A stretch of 64,000 bases of DNA from Saccharomycodes ludwigii (lineage: Eukaryota; Ascomycota; Saccharomycetes; Saccharomycodales; Saccharomycodaceae), in the NCBI RefSeq assembly GCF_020623625.1, contig NC_060203.1, forward strand, positions 1,550,001-1,614,000, read 5' to 3'. Positions 38,301 to 46,740 of this stretch are shown here, one piece after another (position 1 is the stretch's first letter; the number at the start of each line of letters is the position of its first letter). A model generated the notes under the pieces. It worked only from the letters and a program-made list of their open reading frames with translations, was not told where the DNA came from and searched no databases. Position numbers and translations under genes: made by a program.

Positions 38301-39811
38301 CTGTATTTCCTACAAGTTCCGTTGCCTTGAGTTCTACCTCCAGCAATTCTGCTTCCAGCAATTCTGCCTCTAGCAATTCTGCCTCTAGCAATTCTGCTTC
38401 TAGCAATTCTGCTTCGACTTACACTTTGCCAGTTACCCAATCTACCCAAACTTCTTCTTCAAGCGTTGATATTTCTTCACAAGAAAGTAACACTACACCT
38501 GTAATTTCATCTACTACTAACGAAAGTAGTGTAACTGATACCAGTAGTGATTCTGCAACTATCTCCACAAGTTCCAAAGAAATATCTTCTTCAGATAGTA
38601 TTGTTATCACTATATCATCTCCTTCTACAAGTTCTACACAATCATATTCCACCACTACTTTTTCATCCAAAAATTCTGGTAGCGAACATGTTACGGGCAC
38701 TTCCACATACGTCTGGTCCACAACATCTGTTACAATTGGAAGTATTGTAACTGTATACACCACTTGGTGTCCATTAACTACTACTATTTCAATCGAATCC
38801 TGTGTTGATGACCAATGCAGTAAATTGAAGTCTTCAACAAGTATTTCTAATGAATCACCTGCTGATAGTATTACAACTACGTCTGTTTCGAGTACTATGA
38901 ATAGTTTTACTTATACTAATCCAAATACAATTGTAAGTGTAAGCAATGTTGAATTACCGTTAACCACTACTACTAGCCATATCGATAACTCTGCTATCAC
39001 ATCTATAAATGAAATTAGCAACTCTATTACAAGCAGTACTAAAATGATTGAAATAAGTACTTTTGATAGTCATGGCTCTCACACTGCTGAAACTTCTACT
39101 TTAACATTATCTACCGTTACTACCACCAGTCATGGAATTGTTACCGAATATACCACCTGGTGTCCATTAACAAGTGTTGCAACTACTTCTTTAAACGCTA
39201 TTTCTAGTAGCCAATTGAGTAGTTTATCTTCTATTAATAGTGAAAGTAGCAATAAATCTTCCACTTTAGTGGCTTCGACGACACTTATTAATAGTGAGAC
39301 TGTTTCTATTTCTTCAATTCCTTCTACATGCACTGGTAGTGATGATTGTGTTATCGAAGTTACACACGTCATTACTCCGACTCCAATTACTGTTGGTTCT
39401 ACTATCAGTGAATTTTCCACGGTTTCCACTATTTCTGTTTCTAAAATGGTTCCCATTACTACCCATTTTACCAGTGACGACCTGGGTAACCTCTATACTG
39501 TTATTTCAAAAAGTGCTATAGTTATGGATAGTGAAACTACTGTTGTTTCCAGCACTAATGTTGCAATTATTAGTACGCCAACTAGTACAGAAACATATGT
39601 TACTACAATTACGCAAGAAATCAGTGTTCAGCAACCAACAAGTTCTGTTAGTAATCCAACAACTCTACAACAACAAGAAAGTGTTGCTGCTAGTGCCACT
39701 AAAACAACCATTTCGATTAGTTCTTATCAAGGAGCTGCAAATAAAAATATCGAAATTTCCGGAATGGTTAATCTTTTGAGTATTCTAGGCTTATTCACAT
39801 TTTTAATTTAG
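35357..39811 (+). CDS. FIG2: GPI-anchored mating adhesin of the Fig2/Aga1 family
   Basis: A 1484-residue Ser/Thr-rich wall protein. A signal peptide (about 1-21, hydrophobic NIIFFCAILINFVSSS) opens it, and a GPI signal ends it (small residues GAANKN, then hydrophobic MVNLLSILGLFTFLI). Eight TTWCPLT motifs are visible: one near residue 80, six in the repeat array and one near 1265. Six are followed by the CX4C motif (SCADEKC or SCVDDQC). WCPL and CX4C are the known signature of Aga1 and Fig2, where they mediate cell-cell contacts in mating. Residues about 169-1093 are five 186/181-residue repeats, with a sixth partial copy. This is the single ancestor-type gene of AGA1 (YNR044W) and FIG2 (YCR089W); it sits between ABP1 and the YCR090C ortholog. 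Repeats are nearly identical at DNA level, so copy number is likely variable. Confidence 0.93.
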   Translation: MRFTNFNIIFFCAILINFVSSSPYYTNSSVPLYSTDYPSTSLQKYTAIDSRGLTTTQTSTFILSTTSSSQKNGIVTIYTTWCPLTESESIDQTTTSSQIQGSSTSTETGKSEILISSYITSKLITFASDYHGSSNYVDSSQTYTSTESNIVATTSFISSLEPSVSTSSTQSYSTTTFSSKNSGSEHVTGTSTYVWSTTSVTIGSTVTVYTTWCPLTTTISIESCADEKCHESSLSTSSAISTAVFPTSSVALSSTSSNSASSNSASSNSASSNSASSNSASTYTLPVTQSTQTSSSSVDISSQESNTTPVISSTTNESSVTDTSSDSATISTSSKEISSSDSIVITISSPSTSSTQSYSTTTFSSKNSGSEHVTGTSTYVWSTTSVTIGSTVTVYTTWCPLTTTISIESCADEKCHESSLSTSSAISTAVFPTSSVALSSTSSNSASSNSASSNSASSNSASSNSASTYTLPVTQSTQTSSSSVDISSQESNTTPVISSTTNESSVTDTSSDSATISTSSKEISSSDSIVITISSPSTSSTQSYSTTTFSSKNSGSEHVTGTSTYVWSTTSVTIGSTVTVYTTWCPLTTTISIESCADEKCHESSLSTSSAISTAVFPTSSVALSSTSSNSASSNSASSNSASSNSASSNSASTYTLPVTQSTQTSSSSVDISSQESNTTPVISSTTNESSVTDTSSDSATISTSSKEISSSDSIVITISSPSTSSTQSYSTTTFSSKNSGSEHVTGTSTYVWSTTSVTIGSTVTVYTTWCPLTTTISIESCADEKCHESSLSTSSAISTAVFPTSSVALSSTTSNSASSNSASSNSASSNSASTYTLPVTQSTQTSSSSVDISSQESNTTPVISSTTNESSVTDTSSDSATISTSSKEISSSDSIVITISSPSTSSTQSYSTTTFSSKNSGSEHVTGTSTYVWSTTSVTIGSTVTVYTTWCPLTTTISIESCADEKCHESSLSTSSAISTAVFPTSSVALSSTSSNSASSNSASSNSASSNSASSNSASTYTLPVTQSTQTSSSSVDISSQESNTTPVISSTTNESSVTDTSSDSATISTSSKEISSSDSIVITISSPSTSSTQSYSTTTFSSKNSGSEHVTGTSTYVWSTTSVTIGSIVTVYTTWCPLTTTISIESCVDDQCSKLKSSTSISNESPADSITTTSVSSTMNSFTYTNPNTIVSVSNVELPLTTTTSHIDNSAITSINEISNSITSSTKMIEISTFDSHGSHTAETSTLTLSTVTTTSHGIVTEYTTWCPLTSVATTSLNAISSSQLSSLSSINSESSNKSSTLVASTTLINSETVSISSIPSTCTGSDDCVIEVTHVITPTPITVGSTISEFSTVSTISVSKMVPITTHFTSDDLGNLYTVISKSAIVMDSETTVVSSTNVAIISTPTSTETYVTTITQEISVQQPTSSVSNPTTLQQQESVAASATKTTISISSYQGAANKNIEISGMVNLLSILGLFTFLI
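35861..38635 (+). repeat. Five tandem 558-bp repeats inside the FIG2-type adhesin gene
   Basis: Counting from the word ACACAATCAT, units start at 35861, 36419, 36977, 37535 and 38078, giving lengths 558, 558, 558, 543 and 558. The 543-bp fourth unit lacks one 15-bp SNSAS pentad codon block. By eye only a few substitutions separate the units (for example GGTAGT versus GGTAGC in unit 1, and three changes in unit 4), so they are more than 98 percent alike. Each unit encodes one WCPL plus one CX4C. Confidence 0.95.
36118..36198 (+). repeat. Nested 15-bp minisatellite encoding SNSAS (first instance)
   Basis: AGCAATTCTGCNTCN repeats five times in adhesin units 1, 2, 3 and 5 and four times in unit 4. 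The third-position choice (TCC, TCT) shuffles between units, a sign of slippage and conversion. Confidence 0.8.
38636..38805 (+). repeat. Partial, diverged sixth adhesin repeat
   Basis: The array continues with a sixth unit that is near-identical to about 38705, then diverges (TACGTCTGGTCC instead of TATGTTTGGTCT) and ends after the CX4C variant SCVDDQC. Confidence 0.85.
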
Positions 39812-40070
39812 TTAGTTTTTTTTTTATTTTTTCGTTATCTTCGTTTTGTTATATGTATGTTTTTATAAATATGCATGTATTTGTTTTCTTTCTTTTTAAA
39901 AAAAAAAAAAAAAGCTTTCTTATCATGCCACGTTATATGGTGAACTTGGTTTATGACGTTTTATTTTTAATATTTTTTTTTTTTTTTTTTTTTTCAGTAT
40001 AAATACATTTATTGCTATTATATTATTTTTATACATATATAAATGCAAAAAAAAAAAAAATTAGAGTGCT

Positions 40071-40655
40071 TCATTTTCCACTGATAATATTCCACTCAAC
40101 TTCAGTAATCGAAATTTCTTGTTCAGACTTCTCATCATAATCATACCATTCACCTTCATCTAAAATACAGGGGATTTCTTCACTATTATTAGAAAAAAGA
40201 GTAACACCAAATTCAACATTATCATCAATAAATTGTATGATTTCACAACCTCTACAATCAAACTGTAGAAATATAGCAATTGATGTATCCTTCAAAGTTG
40301 CTTTATTTTTAATCCCTTTAATTTTCTTGCCACGTTTTTTCAATTGTGATTCGATTAAATCTTGATTTTCATCGCAGTCATTGAATAATAGTTCAGTATT
40401 TTCATTGTTCATTATAATGGAAGCTGGATTTCCACAGAATTTACACTTGAATATAAAGCTGACTTCACCTTTGCCATTATTTACTTCATGTTTTTCGTAA
40501 TTATTGATTGTTATTAACGATTCATTTATTTCATTACATGAGGTGCACTTAACTTTAAATGGATATTCAACTGGAGTGGATGGTGTATCAGTACTTTTTA
40601 AACCAAAGGATTTAATATTTTCAGACAAAATTGCCTTAACTGTTAAGTACAACAT
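40071..40655 (-). CDS. CXXC zinc-binding protein (YCR090C ortholog, CZIB/DUF866 family)
   Basis: A 194-residue protein from the first ATG (40655); the frame is open upstream without a Met, and MLYLTVKAIL is the usual family start. Two CXXC pairs, CTSC (about 35-38) and CKFC (about 73-76), form the zinc site of the DUF866/C1orf123 fold. A later motif, FDCRGCEIIQFI (about 135), and the ending EGEWYDYDEKSEQEISITEV are also typical. The molecular role is unsettled in any species; the human member binds zinc. S. cerevisiae YCR090C has 182 residues, same place and strand. Confidence 0.9.
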   Translation of the reverse strand: MLYLTVKAILSENIKSFGLKSTDTPSTPVEYPFKVKCTSCNEINESLITINNYEKHEVNNGKGEVSFIFKCKFCGNPASIIMNNENTELLFNDCDENQDLIESQLKKRGKKIKGIKNKATLKDTSIAIFLQFDCRGCEIIQFIDDNVEFGVTLFSNNSEEIPCILDEGEWYDYDEKSEQEISITEVEWNIISGK

Positions 40656-40834
40656 GAGTTTTTTCTTTCCTTTCTTTTTTTTTGGGAATATATTTAGAAA
40701 CTTATATACTTTAATCAAATGTTTGTTAAGGATCTCGTTATATTTTTAATCTAATTGTATAATAAATCAAAAACTATACTTATAAATTTTAATCCATAAA
40801 GTACGAAAGTCCGTAAAGTTGTTTTTCGGAAACA

Positions 40835-40868
<34 letters not shown>

Positions 40869-40987
40869 TTATTTTATTTTTGTTTTATACAAAAAATAAT
40901 TTATCCAATTTTAATGGCCCATTAATTATGAAAACATAATATATAAAAATATATAGAAACATCAATATATATATGCATATATATATA
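40656..40987. other. Divergent promoter, YCR090C ortholog / PET494
   Basis: No gene. Visible are GAAAGTCCG and TTCGGAAAC words (40804-40835), a T27 tract (40837-40863) and TA-rich DNA before PET494. Confidence 0.55.
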
Positions 40988-42448
40988 ATGGATGCTCCTA
41001 AATTTCGAATAATATTCAGGAGGATATTTAATCAAATAAGGAAGAAATCCACTTTTAATGCAAGTAAACACCCCCTATTACAGAATGGTGGTAAAAGAAT
41101 AACATTAACCAATTATAAAAACATGGCGCTATTGAATAAACATGTATTGTGGGCATACTTGACAGCGCCTACCAATGTAATGTTTATAACATCTAATTTA
41201 CTTGCGTTTGGATTTTTAGTAACATATTCTAAATTATATTTACCAGAGAAAAATGGGATTACAATGGGAAAGAACCAAGAAACAGGAGAACCAGTTCAAT
41301 TGGCTACTGATGAATCAGCTTCTATAATCTTACCAGAAAACAGATGCATGTTTCAACAAGAAAATAGGTTTTTAATTAAATACTCGCTATTTCACATGCT
41401 ATATTCCTATTTATTAATCCAAGAGGTGCTAAAACACAAAGTATATGATGATAAAGTTGCATATTATAATAGAAAATTAATTAATGATGATGAATGGATT
41501 AATGGTAGTGATTCTATAGAATTAAGTGAGGAAGAGATAAAGAAGATAACTCGGGAATTAAGAAAAGCGTATAATAATAACAATAAAAAGAAAAGAAAAA
41601 AAAAGAATGATAAGGATAAGGAGAGAAATAACTATACAGACGGGATGGATACTTTTAAACATTTTTTTTTCAATGACAACGAATTGTTAGAGTTTTATCG
41701 GACATGGAGAAGAGAGTTTTTAACAGATCTGGATGCACATAACAATATTGACAGATTGATGTATTTTAACATACCGAATTTCAGTTTTTATCCACCAAAT
41801 TTTAAAAAAGTGTGTGAAAAGTTACATAAATTTGAATTCAACAGCATTGATGAATTTGCAGATTTATACCAATCAACGAATGACAAAATAATACGGAAAC
41901 TGTTGGGTAATTGGTTTGTAGACCATTCAAACTTATTTTCTAACAGTAATTTTGAAAAATATGGAAATGAAAAATTCTACAGGGCTATGTTAGGTGATTG
42001 CGGTCGTGGGTCCAAGGGAACGTTTAAAAGGTATTTTTACTTATTGGATAATGATGCAAATATAAAACAAAAATTTTGCAGATTTATACTTTTAAACGGT
42101 AATAACACAATATCTTTTGAAACATATTTATTATTGTTTAAAACTGCAATAAACAATAATGTAGAAAATGATATAATAATACGTTTGCTGTCTTTGGCAA
42201 GAAAAAATTCTATATTGGATGAAGATAATAATTTATTAATTAGATTGGAGGATGGTAGAAAAGATGACCTTGGTGCTAGTAATATTAATGAGGAAGTAGC
42301 TGAAGGAAAGCGTGATATAGATAATAAAGCTACGGTTAACATCAAAGCAGTTAATAATAATGATACTAAGAAAACAATTTTTCAAATGATAAGTGAAAAT
42401 GAAGATTTTATAGACATTCTTCAAATGTTAAGTTCATCTAAAAATTGA
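40988..42448 (+). CDS. PET494: COX3 translational activator Pet494
   Basis: 486 residues from the ATG at 40988; an in-frame ATG at 40973 would add five residues but lies in a TA repeat and has T rather than A at minus 3. The N-terminus (MDAPKFRIIFRRIFNQIRKK) is strongly basic and amphipathic, a mitochondrial presequence. A hydrophobic segment (NVMFITSNLLAFGFLVTYSKLYLP, about 68-91) anchors it. The block PENRCMFQQENRFLIKYSLF is a good family marker. Known role: an inner-membrane factor that, with Pet54 and Pet122, activates translation of mitochondrial COX3 mRNA. S. cerevisiae Pet494 has 489 residues; order and strand match YNR045W. A TGTAAATA site follows the stop by about 100 nt. Confidence 0.88.
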   Translation: MDAPKFRIIFRRIFNQIRKKSTFNASKHPLLQNGGKRITLTNYKNMALLNKHVLWAYLTAPTNVMFITSNLLAFGFLVTYSKLYLPEKNGITMGKNQETGEPVQLATDESASIILPENRCMFQQENRFLIKYSLFHMLYSYLLIQEVLKHKVYDDKVAYYNRKLINDDEWINGSDSIELSEEEIKKITRELRKAYNNNNKKKRKKKNDKDKERNNYTDGMDTFKHFFFNDNELLEFYRTWRREFLTDLDAHNNIDRLMYFNIPNFSFYPPNFKKVCEKLHKFEFNSIDEFADLYQSTNDKIIRKLLGNWFVDHSNLFSNSNFEKYGNEKFYRAMLGDCGRGSKGTFKRYFYLLDNDANIKQKFCRFILLNGNNTISFETYLLLFKTAINNNVENDIIIRLLSLARKNSILDEDNNLLIRLEDGRKDDLGASNINEEVAEGKRDIDNKATVNIKAVNNNDTKKTIFQMISENEDFIDILQMLSSSKN

Positions 42449-42862
42449 AAAAAAAAACTTTTTCTCTTTTTTTTTTTTTTTTTCCTTTTTTTTTTTTTTT
42501 TTTTTGATGTTGTGGTACTATTCAGATATCCTTATTGATTACGTTCGGCTGTAAATATTTATGTGAATAATCGAGTGGATTTTTAAATAGTTTTTATATA
42601 TAGAGAAAGAAAAACGTGTAGATATAATTTGAAATTTTCTTTTTTTTCTTTTTTTCCTTCTTTCTTTTTTTTCTTTCTTTTCTTTTTTTTTTTCTTTTTT
42701 CAATCCCATCAATCTTTTATTTTCGTTTTTAATGAATTTATTTAATTTGTATTGAAAACCAATTTTTTTTTTTTTTTTTTTTTTTTTCAGATTAAAGTTT
42801 ATAACAAAAATTGGTAACCCATATATCATAGCATATCGTAATCAACTTTGAAGCCATTAAAG
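42449..42862. other. PET494 3' flank / TRM112 promoter
   Basis: No gene in 414 bases. T-tracts (42467-42505, 42762-42787), a long T/C tract (42632-42710) and a Puf3-type site at 42550-42557 are present. Confidence 0.55.
42550..42557 (+). promoter_or_regulatory. Puf3-type site in PET494 3' flank
   Basis: A perfect TGTAAATA, 101 nt after the PET494 stop. The base at minus 2 is G, not the preferred C. Confidence 0.5.
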
Positions 42863-43255
42863 ATGAAATTTATAACCACTAATTTTTTAAAGTGTCCGAT
42901 TAAAACGTGTGATGTGAGCAATGATAACTATCCATTGCAATATAACGGTGAAAAATGTGAGTTGCAACAAGAGAATATAGAATATAAACCAGAATTTTTG
43001 ATTAAAATATTAGATAGATTGGATTGGGAAGCAGTATTAAGTGTTGCACAAGATCTAGGTAACACATCACTACCATCAAACAAACCACAAATTTTAGATG
43101 ATGGAGTTGAAAAAGACGCTATATTAAGAGATTTACATACTTTATTATTACAAACTAATATTGTAGAAGGTGAAATGAAATGTAAGAATTGTGGGCATGT
43201 TTATTATATTAAGAATAGTATACCTAATTTATTATTACCACCACATTTGGCATGA
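42863..43255 (+). CDS. TRM112: Methyltransferase activator Trm112
   Basis: A 130-residue protein (S. cerevisiae 135), first ATG at 42863. The zinc-knuckle fold shows MKFITTNFLKCPIKTC (1-16, first Cys pair), ILDRLDWEAVLSVAQDLG (about 50), EGEMKCKNCGHVYYIKNSIP (about 103-122, second Cys pair) and NLLLPPHL at the end. Known role: an obligate partner that stabilises four methyltransferases, Trm9 and Trm11 (tRNA), Mtq2 (release factor eRF1) and Bud23 (18S rRNA). Order and strand match YNR046W. Confidence 0.97.
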   Translation: MKFITTNFLKCPIKTCDVSNDNYPLQYNGEKCELQQENIEYKPEFLIKILDRLDWEAVLSVAQDLGNTSLPSNKPQILDDGVEKDAILRDLHTLLLQTNIVEGEMKCKNCGHVYYIKNSIPNLLLPPHLA

Positions 43256-43859
43256 TTGCGTGGGTGTTTTATATGTAGAAATCTAGAATGTTACATAGTT
43301 GCTATGTCCGATAAGATTACAAGTGCAGCAGATAATCGGACATGGTGTATATTATTATTGTATGATTTTCTGTAGAAATGGCTGCAGCAAAAAGATATAT
43401 ATTTTATAGTATTGTAATTTAAAAAAAAAAGGTGGAATTTGTAAGCAAAGCGCGTGTTTATTTATTATTATTACCGTCACCACACCACCCCTTTTTTTTA
43501 TTATTATTATTATTATTACAACTGTGTATATCACTTTCTACGGACATCACATCACATCTACGCACACACACCAAAATATTTTAAACAAGTGATAATAATT
43601 ATAATTATTATTAATTGGGAAAAAAGTAAAAAGAAAAAAGTAAAAGGAAAAAGTAAAAGAAAAAATATTATTCAAAAGCTTATTTTATTTCTATTTGTTA
43701 TTATTACCACTGCAACTGAGCCTTTTTTCTTTTTTTTCTTTTAACAATATTAAAAGAAAGTTAAAATTAAATTACTTTCCATTCCTTAAAAAAATAAAAG
43801 GAAAAATAAATAAATTAATAAAATAAAATAAAAAAAAAAAAAAATCATTAAAGTTTGTC
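43256..43859. other. TRM112 3' flank / FPK1-type kinase promoter
   Basis: No gene in 604 bases. The 9-bp inverted repeat at 43304-43343, a GCGCGTG patch (43449-43456), ATT repeats (43497-43517, 43590-43615) and A-rich DNA near the start codon are visible. A 96-codon frame here is low-complexity and was not called. Confidence 0.6.
43304..43343. promoter_or_regulatory. Perfect 9-bp inverted repeat ATGTCCGAT / ATCGGACAT
   Basis: The arms at 43304-43312 and 43335-43343 are exact reverse complements with a 22-nt spacer. Each arm carries GTCCGAT, also seen upstream of PAT1 and RSM19/DBP6. It may be a pair of oppositely oriented factor sites. Confidence 0.5.
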
Positions 43860-46604
43860 ATGAATTCTACTGATTTTGTACAGCCACCTTCTATTGCTGG
43901 GGGTAGTTCAAATAATCACAATGACAATCTATACTACAGTGATAGCAGTGTTGAAAATACTACCAATAACAATGATGATAACAGAAATAGAAGTTTGTCA
44001 CTAACAAAGCTATTACCATGGTCTTTGAGAAGAAACAATAGTAGCCATAACAATCACACTAATGTCATTGAAAGTAACAACAACTCAAGCAACACTTCCA
44101 AGAATTTTACTACATCTTCCATCCCTCTAGCTCATGTACACAAGGATGAGAACTCCGAAAAAAATATTATAGACAAAGAAAATTACAATGAGGTTACTCA
44201 AGAGGGTGATATTTCTCAAAATAACCGTCATCGTCATCATAACAACACATCTAGTAATTCTAAACAACACAACGTATCCACTTCCTCTTCAACTTCCACT
44301 TCTTCCATTAAATTATCTGACAAGTTCCGCAAACTTTTTAAAAAAGACAGCACCAGCAATCCTGCTAGTTCGCTAAATTTATCATCTAATACTACTGTCA
44401 ATAAACCTTCCCGAGTAAGATCACCCAGCTCTCCAGTTGTCCCTACTAATAAAAAGACGCTTTTCCATAATCATCATCATCATAACAATAATTGTACTTC
44501 TGAGCAAGAAGTATTTGATGAGGACCTTAATGGTGGTAATTCCACTCCCAGTAAACACAACTCTATTGCCAACCAAAGAAGAAGACGTAACGATTCAGCA
44601 CCACCTTTATCTCCTAAGTCACCAACACTTAAGCATATTTTTACCCCTAACAATGCAAACAGTACTGGCAGTAGTGATAATACTAATTCAAGCTCGAGAA
44701 ATAGCGCTGTTTTAGATGATTATACTCAATTCACCACGCCACCTCCAATACTTTCAACATCCAATAATAATACAAACAATGATGCCACGTCTAATTGTCC
44801 TTACAAAACTACTAACTTGCAATCAAGTGTATATTCCTTATCACATACAAACTACGACACTGTTACTACTAAACAGCAGCCAGGGTTAAGTGTTCCATTC
44901 CCCTCACCTAATGTCGTATTACCAGATAAGCCAGGATTTAAGAAATCATATTCTGTTCCAAATACAAATATATTCTTACAGGGGGTCAACAACAGTAGTA
45001 TTAATAGCATAGCACCTCCACATGACTCTGTTCCTTTAACTGGGGACATTAATGTTTCTTCTCCAGTGTCTTCAAATTTTTCACTTTTAAAATCTGATAA
45101 AACAAGCAGCAATAACAATTATTCACCACAATTATTACCAAAAGATATAGTTCATATAGATGAAAAGGATATATCTAGCTCTGGAGGTGAAGATGATCTT
45201 TTTAGCTTATCCGAAAGGAATAATAGTAATAATAATACAACACCGCTACATTCCTCTAATGTCCCTGTTAGACGGTCAACGCGCTTAAGAAATAGATCGT
45301 TTGGTAATAAATTCCAAGATGTTATGGTTGGTCCTCAGTCTTTTGAGAAAATCAGGAAACTAGGTCAAGGTGATGTGGGCAAAGTTTATTTGGTCAAAGA
45401 GAAAAAGTCAGACAGATTATATGCGTTGAAAATTTTTGATAAAAGGGAGATGCTAAAAAGAAAAAAAATCAAAAGAGTTTTAGCTGAACAAGAGATTTTA
45501 GCTACAAGCAATCATCCCTTTATTGTTACATTGTATCACTCTTTTCAAACTGGAGATTATTTATATCTATGTATGGAATATTGCATGGGCGGTGAATTTT
45601 TTAGAGCATTGCAAACAAGAAAAACAAAATGTATTAGTGAAGATGACGCGAGATTTTATGCTAGTGAAGTCACTGCAGCTTTAGAATACTTGCATATGAT
45701 GGGGTTTATATACAGAGATTTGAAGCCTGAAAATATTTTGTTACATCAATCCGGTCACATTATGTTAAGTGATTTTGATTTATCTATCCAGGCTAAAGAT
45801 ACCAAGAATCCTGTTGTGAAGGGCAACGCACAATCTTCTTTTGTTGATACCAAAATTTGCTCCGATGGTTTCCGTACAAATTCCTTTGTTGGTACGGAGG
45901 AGTATATCGCTCCAGAGGTTATTAGGGGCAACGGTCATACAGCAGCTGTTGATTGGTGGACTTTGGGTATTTTGGTGTATGAAATGTTATATGGCTTCAC
46001 TCCGTTCAAGGGTGATAATATTAATCAGACATTTTCCAATATTTTAAAAAACGACATTAATTTTCCTAATAATAACGATGTTAGTAGTACTTGTAAAAAT
46101 TTAATCAAAAAATTACTGATAAAAAATGAAAATAAAAGATTGGGGTCTAAACTGGGCGCTAGTGACATTAAAAGACATCCATTTTTTAAAAAAATCCAAT
46201 GGTCTTTACTAAGAAATCAAGAGCCACCTTTGATACCTGTATTAAGTAAAGATGGTTATGATTTTGAAAAATTGTCTAATAATAATAAAAGTGTTAGCAA
46301 CAACGATGATGCTAAGAATGTAAATAAAAATAAAAAACAAGAAAATAGTAGCAATGGTAACGGCTATACTGAAATGGATTACAAAGAGAAAGAGATGTTT
46401 GAAGAATCAGTGGAAAAAGATGAAAGTATTCCTGATTCCGATCCGTTCCACAATTTTAATTCTATGAGTTTAATGGTTGACGACTTAGCCATGGAGGATA
46501 CCCCAATTTATGGTACGGATAATTCATATGGAAAAATTGCCTACACGCCTAATAAGCATAGATCGAGAAGTAACAGTCATAGAAGTGGATTTTTCAAAAG
46601 GTGA
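43860..46604 (+). CDS. FPK1: Flippase-activating AGC protein kinase (Fpk1/Kin82 type)
   Basis: A 914-residue protein. The N-terminal 490 residues are Ser/Asn/His-rich and disordered. The kinase domain (about 495-785) has [12 protein letters not shown] (P-loop), YALKIF (Lys), YRDLKPEN (about 617-624) and DFD in place of DFG (about 638-640); the DFD form and the long insert before [10 protein letters not shown] mark the phototropin-like AGC group to which Fpk1 and Kin82 belong. Known role: phosphorylates the plasma-membrane flippases Dnf1/Dnf2 (Lem3 partner) and Drs2-type pumps. Length is closer to Fpk1 (893) than Kin82 (720). It is the single, unduplicated copy of that pair (YNR047W/YCR091W). 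CDC50, the subunit of the Drs2 flippase, lies 11 kb downstream. Confidence 0.93.
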   Translation: MNSTDFVQPPSIAGGSSNNHNDNLYYSDSSVENTTNNNDDNRNRSLSLTKLLPWSLRRNNSSHNNHTNVIESNNNSSNTSKNFTTSSIPLAHVHKDENSEKNIIDKENYNEVTQEGDISQNNRHRHHNNTSSNSKQHNVSTSSSTSTSSIKLSDKFRKLFKKDSTSNPASSLNLSSNTTVNKPSRVRSPSSPVVPTNKKTLFHNHHHHNNNCTSEQEVFDEDLNGGNSTPSKHNSIANQRRRRNDSAPPLSPKSPTLKHIFTPNNANSTGSSDNTNSSSRNSAVLDDYTQFTTPPPILSTSNNNTNNDATSNCPYKTTNLQSSVYSLSHTNYDTVTTKQQPGLSVPFPSPNVVLPDKPGFKKSYSVPNTNIFLQGVNNSSINSIAPPHDSVPLTGDINVSSPVSSNFSLLKSDKTSSNNNYSPQLLPKDIVHIDEKDISSSGGEDDLFSLSERNNSNNNTTPLHSSNVPVRRSTRLRNRSFGNKFQDVMVGPQSFEKIRKLGQGDVGKVYLVKEKKSDRLYALKIFDKREMLKRKKIKRVLAEQEILATSNHPFIVTLYHSFQTGDYLYLCMEYCMGGEFFRALQTRKTKCISEDDARFYASEVTAALEYLHMMGFIYRDLKPENILLHQSGHIMLSDFDLSIQAKDTKNPVVKGNAQSSFVDTKICSDGFRTNSFVGTEEYIAPEVIRGNGHTAAVDWWTLGILVYEMLYGFTPFKGDNINQTFSNILKNDINFPNNNDVSSTCKNLIKKLLIKNENKRLGSKLGASDIKRHPFFKKIQWSLLRNQEPPLIPVLSKDGYDFEKLSNNNKSVSNNDDAKNVNKNKKQENSSNGNGYTEMDYKEKEMFEESVEKDESIPDSDPFHNFNSMSLMVDDLAMEDTPIYGTDNSYGKIAYTPNKHRSRSNSHRSGFFKR

Positions 46605-46624
46605 TATTTTTTTTTTTTTTTTTA

Positions 46625-46626
<2 letters not shown>

Positions 46627-46665
<39 letters not shown>
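46627..46665. repeat. T39 homopolymer
   Basis: An uninterrupted run of about 39 T in the 136-bp convergent gap between the kinase and MSH3; the longest homopolymer I see. Confidence 0.85.
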
Positions 46666-46668
<3 letters not shown>

Positions 46669-46740
46669 GGCAAATCTATAAAAAATTCGACACTCTTATT
46701 TAAAGCTAAATAAAATTAAAATATACACACGCTTCAAACT

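Noticed and set aside
35776-38763. Repeated 181-codon antisense frames and 67-codon sense frames across the adhesin array
   Set aside because: They recur only because the 558-bp repeat recurs and lack any recognisable domain; they are shadows of the adhesin frame.
40826-40925. Centromere: minus strand TGTTTCCGAAAAA next to a very AT-rich stretch looks like CDEIII plus CDEII
   Set aside because: No CDEI (RTCACRTG) lies at the right distance on the other side, the CDEIII match is incomplete, and the region is an ordinary divergent promoter in a conserved gene block.
43454-43744. 96-codon frame upstream of the FPK1-type kinase
   Set aside because: Tyr and Lys runs coded by ATT and A-rich repeats; no domain and no conserved counterpart at this place.
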